In this document: piece by piece, positions 46,956 through 56,039 of the stretch
Numbering within the stretch: the first letter of the stretch is position 1
Layout of the letters: each line of letters opens with the position of its first letter
Origin: RYN-230 sp963834515
Lineage (GTDB): Bacteria; Actinomycetota; Actinomycetes; Streptosporangiales; Streptosporangiaceae
Assembly: GCA_963834515.1 (NCBI GenBank)
Contig: CAWICB010000007.1
Coordinates: forward strand, 62,001-126,000
Length of the DNA stretch: 64,000 nucleotides
Direction: 5' to 3'
The notes under the pieces: model-generated
Told to the model about the DNA's origin: nothing
The model's input: the letters and a program-made list of their open reading frames with translations, nothing else
Database searches by the model: none
Position numbers and translations under genes: made by a program

Positions 46956-49430
46956 GTGCCGGTTAGCCGCACCCCGACCCCGCGAGGCCAGATGCGCGAG
47001 CTGCTCAGCCCAGCCCTGCCCCAGGTACGTACCCAGCTCCCGGAGCTGCCGCCGGAGCCCGCACCGGGCACCCCGCAGCACCGGCCAGCCGGGGATCGGC
47101 CGAAGGCGCCGCTGGTGGAGCGGATCGCGTGCTGGAGCGCCCGGCACCGGATCGCGGTCATCGTCGGCTGGCTGGTGCTGGCGGCGACGGCCATGCTGGG
47201 CGGGCATCTGCTCGGTACGCAGAGCCAGCCGCAGTACGACCCTGGGCAGTCCGGCCAGGCCGAGCAGATGCTGACCCGGCTGGGAGTGGTCACCCCACCT
47301 TCGGAGAGCGTGCTCATCCAGGCCCGCAGCACCGGGCCGGACGCCAGCTATGCGCACGACCCGGCGCTGCGCAGCGCGGTGGCCGAGGTGGCCGGCGCGC
47401 TGCACCAGCTGCCCGGGGCGGCGCGGGACGTCCGGTCCCCGCTCGGCCCGGGCGGCCAGGCGATGATCTCAGCCGACGGCCGCAGCGCCCTGGTCACGTT
47501 CCAGGTGGCCGGCCCGAACGCCAGGGCGGACAGCACGGTCAACGCCGACCTGGCTGCGGTGGCCAGAGTGCAGGCCCGCCATCCGGGCCTGATCGTGGCC
47601 GAGGCCGGGGGGGCCAGCACCGACCAGGCGGCCAACACGCTGATGGGACAGGACTTCCACAAGGCCGAGCTCACCTCGGTGCCGATCACGCTCATCCTGC
47701 TGATCGCGGTGTTCGGCGCGCTGATCGCCGCGGGCATCCCGGTGCTGCTGGCCGGGAGTGCGGTGATGGTCGCCGTGTCACTGCTCGCGGTGCCCAGCCG
47801 GTGGCTGCCCATCGGATCCAGCACCGCCGAGGTGGTGCTGATCATCGGGATGGCGGTCGGCGTCGACTACTCGCTGTTCTACCTGCGCCGGGAGCGTGAG
47901 GAACGGGCCGCCGGTGCCTCCTTCCCCGGGGCACTGGCCACCGCCGCCGCCACCTCCGGGCGGGCCATCCTGGTCTCCGGGCTGACCGTGATGGTGTCCT
48001 GGCCGGGCTGCTGCTGACCGGGATCGACCTGTTCACCGGGATCGCGGTCGGCACCATCATGGTGGTCGGGGTGACGGTAGCCGGCTCGCTGACGCTCCTG
48101 CCCGCGCTGCTGTCGTTCCTCGGGCCGTGGGCCGACCGGGGCCGGATCCCGTTCCTGGGGCGGCACCGCACGCAGGCCCGGCCGTCCCGGCTGTGGGCCG
48201 CGCTGGTGCACCGGGTGGTGCGCAGGCCGCTGTTGTGGGGCGGCACGGCCGGGCTGGCCCTGCTGGCCCTGGCCGTGCCCGCGCTGAGCATGCGTACCGG
48301 CACCCCGCCCATCGACCTGCCGTCCCGGCTGCCGGTGGTGCACACCCTGGAGCAGATCCAGCGCGCCTTCCCCGGCCTGCCGGCCCCGGCGCAGGTCGTG
48401 GTCACCGGGAACGACATGTCTGGCCCGGCCATGCGGTCGGAGGTGGCGGCGCTGCAGGCCAGGGCGTCGGCCCGCGGAGTGATCCACCGGCCGGTCACCG
48501 CGCAGCTGGTCGGCGGCGGCCACGGGCTGGTGATCTCGGTTCCGCTGGCTGGCAACGGGTCAGACACGGTGTCCCGTGGCGCGCTGCTGGCGCTGCGCGA
48601 CCGGATCCTGCCCGCCACCATCGGCCGCGTGCCCGGAGCCAGCTACGCCGTAACCGGGAACACGGCCAACGGTTATGACTTCGGCGCGGCGCTGCACTCC
48701 CGCACGCCCATCGTGTTCGCGGTGGTGGCGCTGCTCGCCCTGATCCTGCTCACGCTGGCCTTCCGCTCGCTGATCATCCCGCTGATGTCGATCGGGCTCA
48801 ACCTGCTCTCGGTCGGTGCGGCCTACGGCCTGATCACGCTGATCTTCCAGGACGGGCACGCTGCAGGGACTGCTGGGCTTCACCTCGTTCGGCGCGATTA
48901 TCGACTGGGTGCCGCTGTTCATGTTCGTGTTCCTGTTCGGGCTGAGCATGGACTACCACGTGTTCATCCTGAGCCGGGTCCGTGAGCTGCGGTGCGCGGG
49001 CAAATCGCACCAGGATGCGGTGACCGGCGGCATAGCGGCCTGCTCCGGGGTGGTGACCAGCGCAGCGGTGATCATGGTGGCGGTGTTCTCCATCTTCGCC
49101 ACGCTGTCCATCATCGACCTGAAGATGATCGGGGTCGGGCTGGCCGCGGCCGTGCTGATCGACGCGACGGTAGTGCGCGGCATCCTGGTCCCGGCCGCGC
49201 TGGCCGTGTGCGGCGAACGCACCTGGTATTTCCCCGGCTGGCTGGCCTGGCTGCCCGGCGGCCACACGCTGGCCCACACCCCAGCCGAGGCGCCGGGGGC
49301 CGGTCCCCCGGGGCCAGCACCGCGCTCGGCGCGAAGCGGCGATCGGGGGGTTGCTGGGGGGCGGCCCCCCCGGGTTAGCCCAGTACGCTTGGCGAGTGAA
49401 CCAACCGGGTCCCGGCCAGGCGTGGGCTGA
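46956..49430 (+). CDS. Second MMPL-family transporter, two frameshifts
   Basis: Parallel to the first (GTG at 46956; RIACWSARHRIAVIVGWLVL; LIIGMAVGVDYSLFYLRRER). The frame stops at 48017 after LTVMVSWPGCC; a one-base shift at about 48000 continues LAGLLLTGIDLFTGIAVGTI. A second shift near 48858 (GHA to LQGLLGFTSFGA) continues to FGLSMDYHVFILSRVREL and an end at 49430. The last 45 residues are read through a dispersed repeat and are not family-like. It is probably a recent duplicate of its neighbour. Confidence 0.78.
49300..49380 (+). repeat. Dispersed GC hairpin repeat, copy C
   Basis: CGGCGCGAAGCGGCGATCGG, then GGGGTTGCTGGGGGGCGG, seven C and GGGTTAGCC. The first block equals the minus-strand reading of copy D; the second corresponds to the cores of A and B. 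It covers the 3' end of the second mmpL and the start of the following gene. Confidence 0.65.
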
Positions 49431-50184
49431 CCACGCCGCCGGGGCTGGCCCGCAGCCAGCACCGGCCGCCCGCCGTCGCGGGCGGGCGCTGGCCCTCACC
49501 GCGGCGGGCGGCGTGTGCTGCCTGGTCGTCGCGGTCCTGGCCGGCTACCGGGCGGTTGCCCTGCAGAACCGGCGGCCTACCGCGGCGGAGCGCGCCGCAG
49601 CCGCTGCGGCTGCGGTGGCCAGCCGGTGGCGGACCTGGCCGTCGGGCCGGATCTTCCCCGCCACCCTGGGCTACACCACCAGCCTGGGCAGCGACGACAC
49701 CGCGCACCGGGTTGGCATCTCACCGGACGACCAGTGTGCCGCCGCGCTGGACCCGGCGCTGGCCGGACCGGCCCGCCGGGACGGCTGCCGGGCCGGGCTG
49801 CGGGCCAGCTACGTTGACGAGCTGCAAGGGATCGTCTACACCACGGGGGTGCTCGCGTTCCCCAGACCGGCCCAGGCCCAGGCGTTCGCCCGCGGGCTGC
49901 CGGCCAGCCGGCCTCCGGTGGCCGCGCTGCGCGCGCTGGCCTTTCCCGGCACCGCGGCGGCCCGGTTCGCGAAGAACAGCAGGCAGACTGCTCTCGCGCG
50001 GCAGGACGGCCCGTACGTGCTGCTGACCGTGGCGGGTTATGCGGACGGCCGGCCGGCCGCCGCCACCGGCGAGTACAACCCACCGGCCTTCGCCGCGGCC
50101 GGCCAGCTGGCCGGCGCGATCCTCGCCCCGCTGAACCAGCCCGCGGTGGTGAACTGCGCAGCCGTCCGGCAGTGGTCATGCTGA
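49396..50184 (+). CDS. Membrane-anchored protein, partner of mycosin-like protease
   Basis: 262 residues. A charged Pro-rich start (about 30 residues) precedes one membrane helix (ALALTAAGGVCCLVVAVLAG), so most of the protein is outside the cell. The outer domain has paired cysteines (DDQCAAALDP, RDGCRAG, VVNCAAVRQWSC). GTG start at 49396. It overlaps the protease start. Similar one-helix proteins occur next to mycosins in actinomycetes; I do not recognise a defined family. Confidence 0.6.
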   Translation: MNQPGPGQAWADHAAGAGPQPAPAARRRGRALALTAAGGVCCLVVAVLAGYRAVALQNRRPTAAERAAAAAAAVASRWRTWPSGRIFPATLGYTTSLGSDDTAHRVGISPDDQCAAALDPALAGPARRDGCRAGLRASYVDELQGIVYTTGVLAFPRPAQAQAFARGLPASRPPVAALRALAFPGTAAARFAKNSRQTALARQDGPYVLLTVAGYADGRPAAATGEYNPPAFAAAGQLAGAILAPLNQPAVVNCAAVRQWSC

Positions 50185-51386
50185 ACCACTACCCGAGGCT
50201 GGCCGCTCCGGTCCTGGCCCTGGCCGGGGTGATCGTGCTGACCGGGGCGGCCGCCCCGGCCAGCGAGGCAGCTCAGGTCCGGGTGGCCGAACAGGCCCAG
50301 CTGCGGGCCATCGAGGCGCCCGCCGCCTGGCGGCTCAGCACGGGCCGCGGAGTGACCGTGGCCGTCCTGGACACCGGCGTGGACGCGGCCGCGGCCGACC
50401 TGGCCGGGTCGGTCAGCACCGGGCCGGACTACACGCGGGGCGCGGACCCGCCCGGATACCAGCCGCCGTACCTGCACGGCACGTTCATCGCGTCGCTCAT
50501 CGCCGGGCACGGCAGCGGGCCAGGCCGGGCGGACGGCATCATCGGCGTCGCCCCGGCAGCCCGGGTGCTGTCCGTCCGGGTCATCCTGGATGACCAGGAA
50601 CCCGGGGTCGGCGTGTACAACTCGAGCCCGCGGTACTCCGACGCCATCGAGGACGGCATCCGGTACGCCACCCAGCACGGCGCCCAGGTCATCAACATGT
50701 CCCTGGGCACCAGCCAGCCGACCCGGGACATGCAGGCGGCGATCGGCTACGCGGTGTCGCACGGCGTGCTGGTGGTGGCGTCCGCGGGGAACAGCGGCGC
50801 GGCCGGCCCGGGCTACACGCCGTACTCCTACCCGGCCGCGTTCACCGGGGTGATCTCGGTCGCGGCGGTGGGCGACACCGGGCAGCGGGCGCCGTTCTCC
50901 GACCGCAACTCGTCGGTGGTGCTGTCCGCGCCCGGCGTGGGGATCATCGGGGCCGGCCCGGGCGGCAGCTACCTGCAGGCCAGCGGGACCAGCCCGGCGG
51001 CCGCGTTCGTCACCGGGGTGGCGGCGCTGATCCGGGCCGCCTACCCCCGGCTGGCCCCGGCGGAAGTGGCCCAGGCACTGATCGGCTCAGCCCGGCACCG
51101 CCCGGCCGCCGGGTACAGCCCGGCGACCGGCTTCGGTGAGGTGGACGCGGTGGCGGCGCTGCGCGCGGCCGGGCGGCTGGCCGCAGCCCGGCCCGGCACC
51201 GGGCTGGCCGCTCGCGGCCACTTCGGCGGGGCGCCCGGGCCGATCCAGGTCATGCACCGCGACGCGGCCCGGGTCGCCGTGCTCGCCGGGGTGGCGGCGG
51301 CTGGTGCGCTCGGTTTCCTCGCCGCGCTGGCCGTGCTGGCCATGCTCGACCGTGCGCGTGGCGCGGGACCGGCGGCGGCAGGCTGA
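50178..51386 (+). CDS. Mycosin-like S8 serine protease, membrane-anchored
   Basis: 402 residues. N-terminal signal (about 1-30, LAAPVLALAGVIVLTGAAAP), subtilisin domain with Asp in VTVAVLDTGVD, His in YLHGTFIASLIAGHG and Ser in QASGTSPAAAFVTGVAALI, and a C-terminal membrane helix (about 368-392, VLAGVAAAGALGFLAALAVL). This is the layout of type VII secretion mycosins (MycP). No ESX secretion genes lie in the window. ATG at 50178; an in-frame GTG is at 50172. Confidence 0.85.
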   Translation: MLNHYPRLAAPVLALAGVIVLTGAAAPASEAAQVRVAEQAQLRAIEAPAAWRLSTGRGVTVAVLDTGVDAAAADLAGSVSTGPDYTRGADPPGYQPPYLHGTFIASLIAGHGSGPGRADGIIGVAPAARVLSVRVILDDQEPGVGVYNSSPRYSDAIEDGIRYATQHGAQVINMSLGTSQPTRDMQAAIGYAVSHGVLVVASAGNSGAAGPGYTPYSYPAAFTGVISVAAVGDTGQRAPFSDRNSSVVLSAPGVGIIGAGPGGSYLQASGTSPAAAFVTGVAALIRAAYPRLAPAEVAQALIGSARHRPAAGYSPATGFGEVDAVAALRAAGRLAAARPGTGLAARGHFGGAPGPIQVMHRDAARVAVLAGVAAAGALGFLAALAVLAMLDRARGAGPAAAG

Positions 51387-51446
51387 GCTGGCCCAGCCCG
51401 CGAGCGCGGCCGCGAGCGCGGACAGCCCGGCCGGGCCGGACGGGGG

Positions 51447-52297
51447 CTAAGGCAGGGTCAGGATCTCATGACCGGTCGCGGTGACCAGCAGCGTGTGCTC
51501 GAACTGCGCGGTCCGCTTGCGGTCCTTGGTGACCGCGGTCCACCCGTCATCCCACACGTCGTAGGCGATCGTGCCCAGGGTGAGCATGGGCTCGATGGTG
51601 AACGTCATGCCCTCCTCCATGGTCACGTTGACGCCGGGGTCGTCGAAGTGCGGCACGATCAGGCCGGAGTGGAATGTGGTGCCGATGCCGTGCCCAGTGA
51701 AGTCGCGGACCACCCCGTATCCGAACCGGCGCGCGTACGACTCGATCACCCGGCCGACGGCGTTCAGCGGGCGGCCGGGGGCGACCGCCCGGATGCCCCG
51801 CATCATGGCCTCGTGGGTCCGCTCCACCAGCAGCCGCGACTCCTCGTCCACGTCACCGGCCAGGAACGTGGCGTTGGTGTCGCCGTGCACCCCATTCAGG
51901 TACGCGGTGATGTCCACGTTGACGATGTCCCCGTCGGCGATCACCGTGTCGTCCGGGATGCCGTGGCAGATGACCTCGTTCAGCGAGGTGCACAGCGACT
52001 TGGGGTAGCCGCGGTAGCCCAGCGTGCTCGGGTAGGCGCCGTGGTCGATGAGGAACTCGTGCCCGACCCGGTCCAGCTCGTCAGTGGTGACGCCCGGGCG
52101 CCACGTGCCTGCCGACCTCCTGCAGGGCCTGGGCCGCCAGCTGGCCGGCCACCCGCATCCGCTCGATCGTCGCCGGCGTCTTTGACGTCGGGTTCGCCGG
52201 TTCTCGGGTATTTGCGGCCGACGTACTCCGGCCGCGGGATGCTGGCCGGTACGCGCCGGGGCGGGGAAAGCCGGCCAGGGTGGAGCAGAGTCGCCAT
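51447..52297 (-). CDS. map: Type I methionine aminopeptidase, two frameshifts
   Basis: Removes N-terminal Met in the cytoplasm. Metal-ligand blocks are NVDITAYLNGVHGDTNATF, FTGHGIGTTFH, TIEPML and QFEHTLLVT. The N-terminus MATLLHPGRLSPPRRVPASI to TGEPDVK is in one frame from 52297; about 52190 it shifts to TPATIERMRVAGQLAAQALQ, and about 52095 it shifts again to VTTDELDRVGHEFLIDHGAY. All conserved parts are present, so these may be sequence indels. Map is essential in bacteria unless another copy exists. Confidence 0.85.
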
Positions 52298-52317
52298 GGT
52301 CTGCGAGTCTAGTGCGC

Positions 52318-52491
52318 ATGGACGATGACCAGAGCTGGTGGTACTGCCTGAAGCACGGAACGGTCGAGCAGGGCCCAGGCTGCCCGGGCAAGGACCGGCT
52401 GGGACCGTATGCCACCCGGGAAGAAGCCGAGCACGCCCTGGAACTGGTCCAGGAGCGCAACGAGGAATGGGACGCTGCCGACTCCGACTGA
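52318..52491 (+). CDS. Small conserved actinobacterial protein
   Basis: 57 residues: DQSWWYCLKHGTVEQGPGCP, then KDRLGPYATREEAEHALELV and an acidic tail. I recall this WWYCLKH...KDRLGPY pattern from short proteins found widely in actinomycetes, sometimes labelled SPOR-like; the role is unknown. It starts only 20 bases from the divergent map start, without a Shine-Dalgarno site, so it is probably leaderless. Confidence 0.75.
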   Translation: MDDDQSWWYCLKHGTVEQGPGCPGKDRLGPYATREEAEHALELVQERNEEWDAADSD

Positions 52492-52611
52492 GTTCCGGGC
52501 GGCTGCTGGCCCGCCGGGCAGCCGGCTCGGCGGCGTTCCCCGTGCGATGATCGGTGATCGCGAGCCCGCCGGGTATCGTTGGTTCTGCGACGATGCCGGA
52601 AGGGGCGCACG

Positions 52612-53535
52612 GTGGCTGAAGACCGCGCGGGCGATGACCTTCCGAAGGCTGCCCGGGCCCGGCTGGCCGAGATCCGGAAGAGCGGGACCTGGGGTTCCGC
52701 GCTCAGCAGCGACGAGTTCGCGGCCATCCGCAGCGCAGGCTTCGAGCCGGCCGGCCAGGTGCTCGGGGCTGCGGTGTACAACATCGGCTTCACCGGCGGT
52801 TACAACTGCCCGGGCGCGTGGTCGGGCTACGGGGGTTACGCCCAGGCCTACCGCAGCGTGACCCAGGTGTCCGGGCAGGGCGGCTACGGCTCGTTTGGCC
52901 CGCTCACCCAGGCCATGTACCAGGCCCGGCACCAGGCCATCGGCCGGATGCTGGAAGAGTGCGATGCGCTCGGCGGGCATGGCATCGTAGGTGTCACGCT
53001 GAGCATCGGCTCGTTCCCGGCGGGCGGGCTGGAGTTCAAGGCCATCGGGACCGCGGTCCGGGCCCCGGGGGCGGTGCCGCTGCGCCAGCCGTTCAGCTCC
53101 GACCTGTCCGGGCAGGATTTCGCCAAGCTGATCCACGCCGGCTGGGTGCCGGTGGGCCTGGCCCTGGGCATCTCGGTGGGGGCACGGCACGACGACTGGC
53201 TGACCGTGGGCCAGACCCGGTGGGGCGCGGGCAACGCCGAGGTGGTGGGGTACACCGAGCTGGTCAACGACAGCCGGCACGACGCACGGCAGCAACTGGA
53301 GCGGGACGTCCGCCGGCTCGGTGGCGAGGCCGTGGTGGTGTCCCGGATGGACATGCGGGTGCACGAGCGCGAGTGCCCGATGCAGGAGCACGGCAAGGAC
53401 CACGTCGTGGAAGTGACCATCATCGGCACGGCCGCGGTCCGTTTCGCCGCGGAGGGCAAACCGCCACCACCGCTCGCCGTGCTGTCGCTTGACCCGCAGC
53501 GACGCCAGGCCGCCCGGGTCAGGCTGGGGCACTGA
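52612..53535 (+). CDS. Tandem YbjQ-like (heavy-metal-binding domain) protein 1
   Basis: 307 residues with two YbjQ/DUF74-like modules (about 20-165 and 180-295). Each has SSDEFAAIRSAGFEPAGQVL or SSDLSGQDFAKLIHAGWVPV-type starts and a helical DARQQLERDV or QARHQAIGRML stretch. Each then ends in GxxGVTxSI...AIGTAV-like strands. GTG at 52612 follows AAGGGG. No metal ligands are conserved as such; the family function is unclear (YbjQ forms rings). Confidence 0.72.
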   Translation: MAEDRAGDDLPKAARARLAEIRKSGTWGSALSSDEFAAIRSAGFEPAGQVLGAAVYNIGFTGGYNCPGAWSGYGGYAQAYRSVTQVSGQGGYGSFGPLTQAMYQARHQAIGRMLEECDALGGHGIVGVTLSIGSFPAGGLEFKAIGTAVRAPGAVPLRQPFSSDLSGQDFAKLIHAGWVPVGLALGISVGARHDDWLTVGQTRWGAGNAEVVGYTELVNDSRHDARQQLERDVRRLGGEAVVVSRMDMRVHERECPMQEHGKDHVVEVTIIGTAAVRFAAEGKPPPPLAVLSLDPQRRQAARVRLGH

Positions 53536-53566
53536 CCAGCCGCAGAACCGCATTGAGGGAGAGCTG

Positions 53567-54412
53567 ATGACCGACCAGCAGAGCACGGAGCTGAGCGTGG
53601 AAGGAGTCCCGCAGGACGCCATGCGCAGGCTGGCTGAGCTGCGGCCCGGGCGCCCGGGGGCCATCTTCACCTCGGACCTGTCGGTGAACGAGTTCCTGCT
53701 GGTCCGCGAGGCCGGGTTCCGCCCGCTCGGGCTGGTGCTGGGCAGCTCGATCTATCACGTCGGCCTGCAAGTCGGCCGCTGGGGCCGGAACCAGGAACTG
53801 GATGTGCTGTCCCAGGCCATGTACCACGCCCGTGAGCTGGCCATGACCCGGATGGAGGCGGAAGCCGACGCGCTCGGTGCCGACGGCATCGTCGGGGTGC
53901 GGCTGGACGTCGAGCTGAAAGAGTTCGGCGCCGACATCGCCGAGTTCATCGCGGTGGGCACGGCGGTCAAGGCCGAGCCGGGCGCGGGCGGGGGCGGGGT
54001 GACCGAGTGGCGCAACAACAAGAAGCAGCCGTTCACCTCGGACCTGTCCGGCCAGGACTTCTGGACGCTGATCCGGGCCGGGTACGCCCCGCTGGGCATG
54101 GTGATGGGCTCCTGTGTGTACCACATCGCGCACCAGCGGCTCGGCAGCAAGGTCAGCAACATCGGCCGCAACGTGGAACTTGAGCAGTTCACCCAGGCCC
54201 TGTACGACGCCCGGGAGCTGGCCATGAGCCGGATGCAGGACGAGGCGGAACAGCTGCACGCCGAGGGCATCGTCGGGGTGCAGCTGCGGCAGCACAGCCA
54301 CACCTGGGGCTCGCACACCACCGAGTTCTTCGCCATCGGCACCGCGGTCCGCCCGCTCCGCGAAGACCATGTCATTGAACGCCCGACCATGGTGCTCAGC
54401 CTGGACAGCTGA
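53567..54412 (+). CDS. Tandem YbjQ-like protein 2
   Basis: 281 residues, again two modules: TSDLSVNEFLLVREAGFRPL and TSDLSGQDFWTLIRAGYAPL each start a module, with helical YHARELAMTRMEAEADAL or YDARELAMSRMQDEAEQL and the strand GIVGVRLDVELKEF or GIVGVQLRQHSHT. It follows protein 1 by 31 bases with SD GAGGGAGAG, so the pair forms an operon. The modules of protein 2 are more regular than those of protein 1. Confidence 0.75.
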   Translation: MTDQQSTELSVEGVPQDAMRRLAELRPGRPGAIFTSDLSVNEFLLVREAGFRPLGLVLGSSIYHVGLQVGRWGRNQELDVLSQAMYHARELAMTRMEAEADALGADGIVGVRLDVELKEFGADIAEFIAVGTAVKAEPGAGGGGVTEWRNNKKQPFTSDLSGQDFWTLIRAGYAPLGMVMGSCVYHIAHQRLGSKVSNIGRNVELEQFTQALYDARELAMSRMQDEAEQLHAEGIVGVQLRQHSHTWGSHTTEFFAIGTAVRPLREDHVIERPTMVLSLDS

Positions 54413-54433
54413 CTGGTCTCTGGTGCCGGGACG

Positions 54434-55264
54434 TTAGGCAGCGAAGGCGGCGCGGATGGCGGCGCGGCCTTCCGCGGCCAGGGTGAGGAAGCCGTAGCTG
54501 CCCTGGTCGCGAAGCTCGCGGGCGGCCTGCACGGCGGCCCCGTACGCGGCCTGGGCGAGCGCGGAGCCGACCGAGACCCGGCGGACGCCCGCCGCGGCCA
54601 GCTCCGGGATGCCCGGGCCGCCGGCCAGGGCCAGCACGTTGACCGGGCGGTCCACCGAGCTGACCACGGCCCGGATGTCGTCCAGGCTGGTCAGCCCGGG
54701 CGCGTACAGCACGTCCGCGCCCGCTTCCTGGTAGGCCTGCAGCCTGGTGATGGTGTCGGCCAGATCTGGGTGGCCGTGCAGGTAGTTCTCGGCCCGGGCG
54801 GTGAGCACCAGCGGGCCGGGGGTGTCCCGGGCCGCCTCAGCCGCCGCGGCGATCCGGTCCCGGGCCCGCCCGAGGTCGTAGACCGGCTCGTCGTCCCGCC
54901 GGGTATAGTCCTCCACCGAGCAGCCGGCCAGCCCGGCCGCGGCGGCCAGCCGGATCGTCCCGGCCACGCCGGCCGGCTCGTCGGCGAACGCGTTCTCCAG
55001 GTCGGCGGACACCGGCAGGCTGGTCGCGGCCACGATCCCGGCCGCGTGGGCCAGCGCCTCGTCCCGGGTCACCGCTCCGTCCAGCCGGCCGAGCGTGGCG
55101 GCGAATCCGCCACTGGTTGTGGCCAGCGCGGCATAGCCGAGCCATTCCAGCAGCCGGGCCGACCCGGCATCCCACGGATTGGGCAGCAGCAGCAGGTCCG
55201 GGCCCTTGTGCAGGGCCCGGAACCGCTGCGCCCGGGAGGCCTGTGTGTCCGTGTCCGTTGGCAT
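54434..55264 (-). CDS. Isocitrate lyase/PEP mutase family protein
   Basis: 276 residues. FRALHKGPDLLLLPNPWDAG starts the barrel, ATTSGGFAATLG and SADLENAF supply the metal/substrate residues, LTARAENYL follows, and LALAGGPGIPELAAAGVRRV closes. This is the oxaloacetate-decarboxylase-like/PEP-mutase group. Specific reaction not known. The catalytic Cys of true isocitrate lyases (KKCGH) is absent. Confidence 0.85.
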   Translation of the reverse strand: MPTDTDTQASRAQRFRALHKGPDLLLLPNPWDAGSARLLEWLGYAALATTSGGFAATLGRLDGAVTRDEALAHAAGIVAATSLPVSADLENAFADEPAGVAGTIRLAAAAGLAGCSVEDYTRRDDEPVYDLGRARDRIAAAAEAARDTPGPLVLTARAENYLHGHPDLADTITRLQAYQEAGADVLYAPGLTSLDDIRAVVSSVDRPVNVLALAGGPGIPELAAAGVRRVSVGSALAQAAYGAAVQAARELRDQGSYGFLTLAAEGRAAIRAAFAA

Positions 55265-55302
55265 GGCCCCACTCTAGGGCGGGGCACTGACAGTCGGCCG
55301 GC

Positions 55303-55899
55303 TCAGGCGGGGTTGGCCACCACGTGCTGCACATGGTGCACGGCGGACCGCACCCGGAACGCCACGGCGATCTCCATGATGCCGTAGACGATCAGCCAGA
55401 AGCCGAGCACGAAGGCCAGGGTGACGAGCGAGATGCCCGGCCACATGATCACGATGATGCCGGCCACCACGCTGAGCGCGCCGATGAAGCCCATCCAGCC
55501 GCGGTGCGGCGCGTCCTGGTGCGCGATCGCGGTGTAGATCTCCGAGATCCCGTAGGCCACCCAGTAGATCCCGATGAGCAGGGCCAGCGCGACCACCGAG
55601 ACGATGATGTGCCGGACCGCGTACAAACCGATCAGGATGCCGAGCAGCCCGAGGATCACGTTCCATACCCGCCTGCCGCTGGACTCGTCGGCGGCGAACG
55701 CGTTGATGAACGAGAAGATCCCGGACACGATCAGCTGGATGCCGAACAGGATGGCCAGCACCACAACCGTCGGGCCGGGCCAGGCCACCGCGAACACCCC
55801 GGCCGCGACCATGAGAATGCCGAAGAACAGCAGCCAGCCCCAATGGCGGCCGATCCGGCCGAGCTCACCGCCGATATCTCTCTGCAGTGGAGCGGTCAT
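55303..55899 (-). CDS. HdeD-family (DUF308) membrane protein
   Basis: 198 residues with six membrane segments arranged as three DUF308 hairpins, for example WGWLLFFGILMVAAGVFAVA and GFIGALSVVAGIIVIMWPGI. Such proteins are linked to acid-stress tolerance in E. coli (HdeD). GGGAGG precedes the ATG. It is divergent from the PucR-type gene by 140 bases, a gap rich in tandem TACG-like steps but with no clear site. Confidence 0.85.
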   Translation of the reverse strand: MTAPLQRDIGGELGRIGRHWGWLLFFGILMVAAGVFAVAWPGPTVVVLAILFGIQLIVSGIFSFINAFAADESSGRRVWNVILGLLGILIGLYAVRHIIVSVVALALLIGIYWVAYGISEIYTAIAHQDAPHRGWMGFIGALSVVAGIIVIMWPGISLVTLAFVLGFWLIVYGIMEIAVAFRVRSAVHHVQHVVANPA

Positions 55900-56039
55900 A
55901 CGGACCTCCCAGTTACCGGTACGTACGGATCACGTTTCTCATCGTCGACTCGGCCGCTCTGATTGTCTACGTTCGGCGGGACAACGCTGGGTGAAACTGA
56001 TGGTCCGCGCGGACATTCCGGTCATGTACCCGGCCCAGT

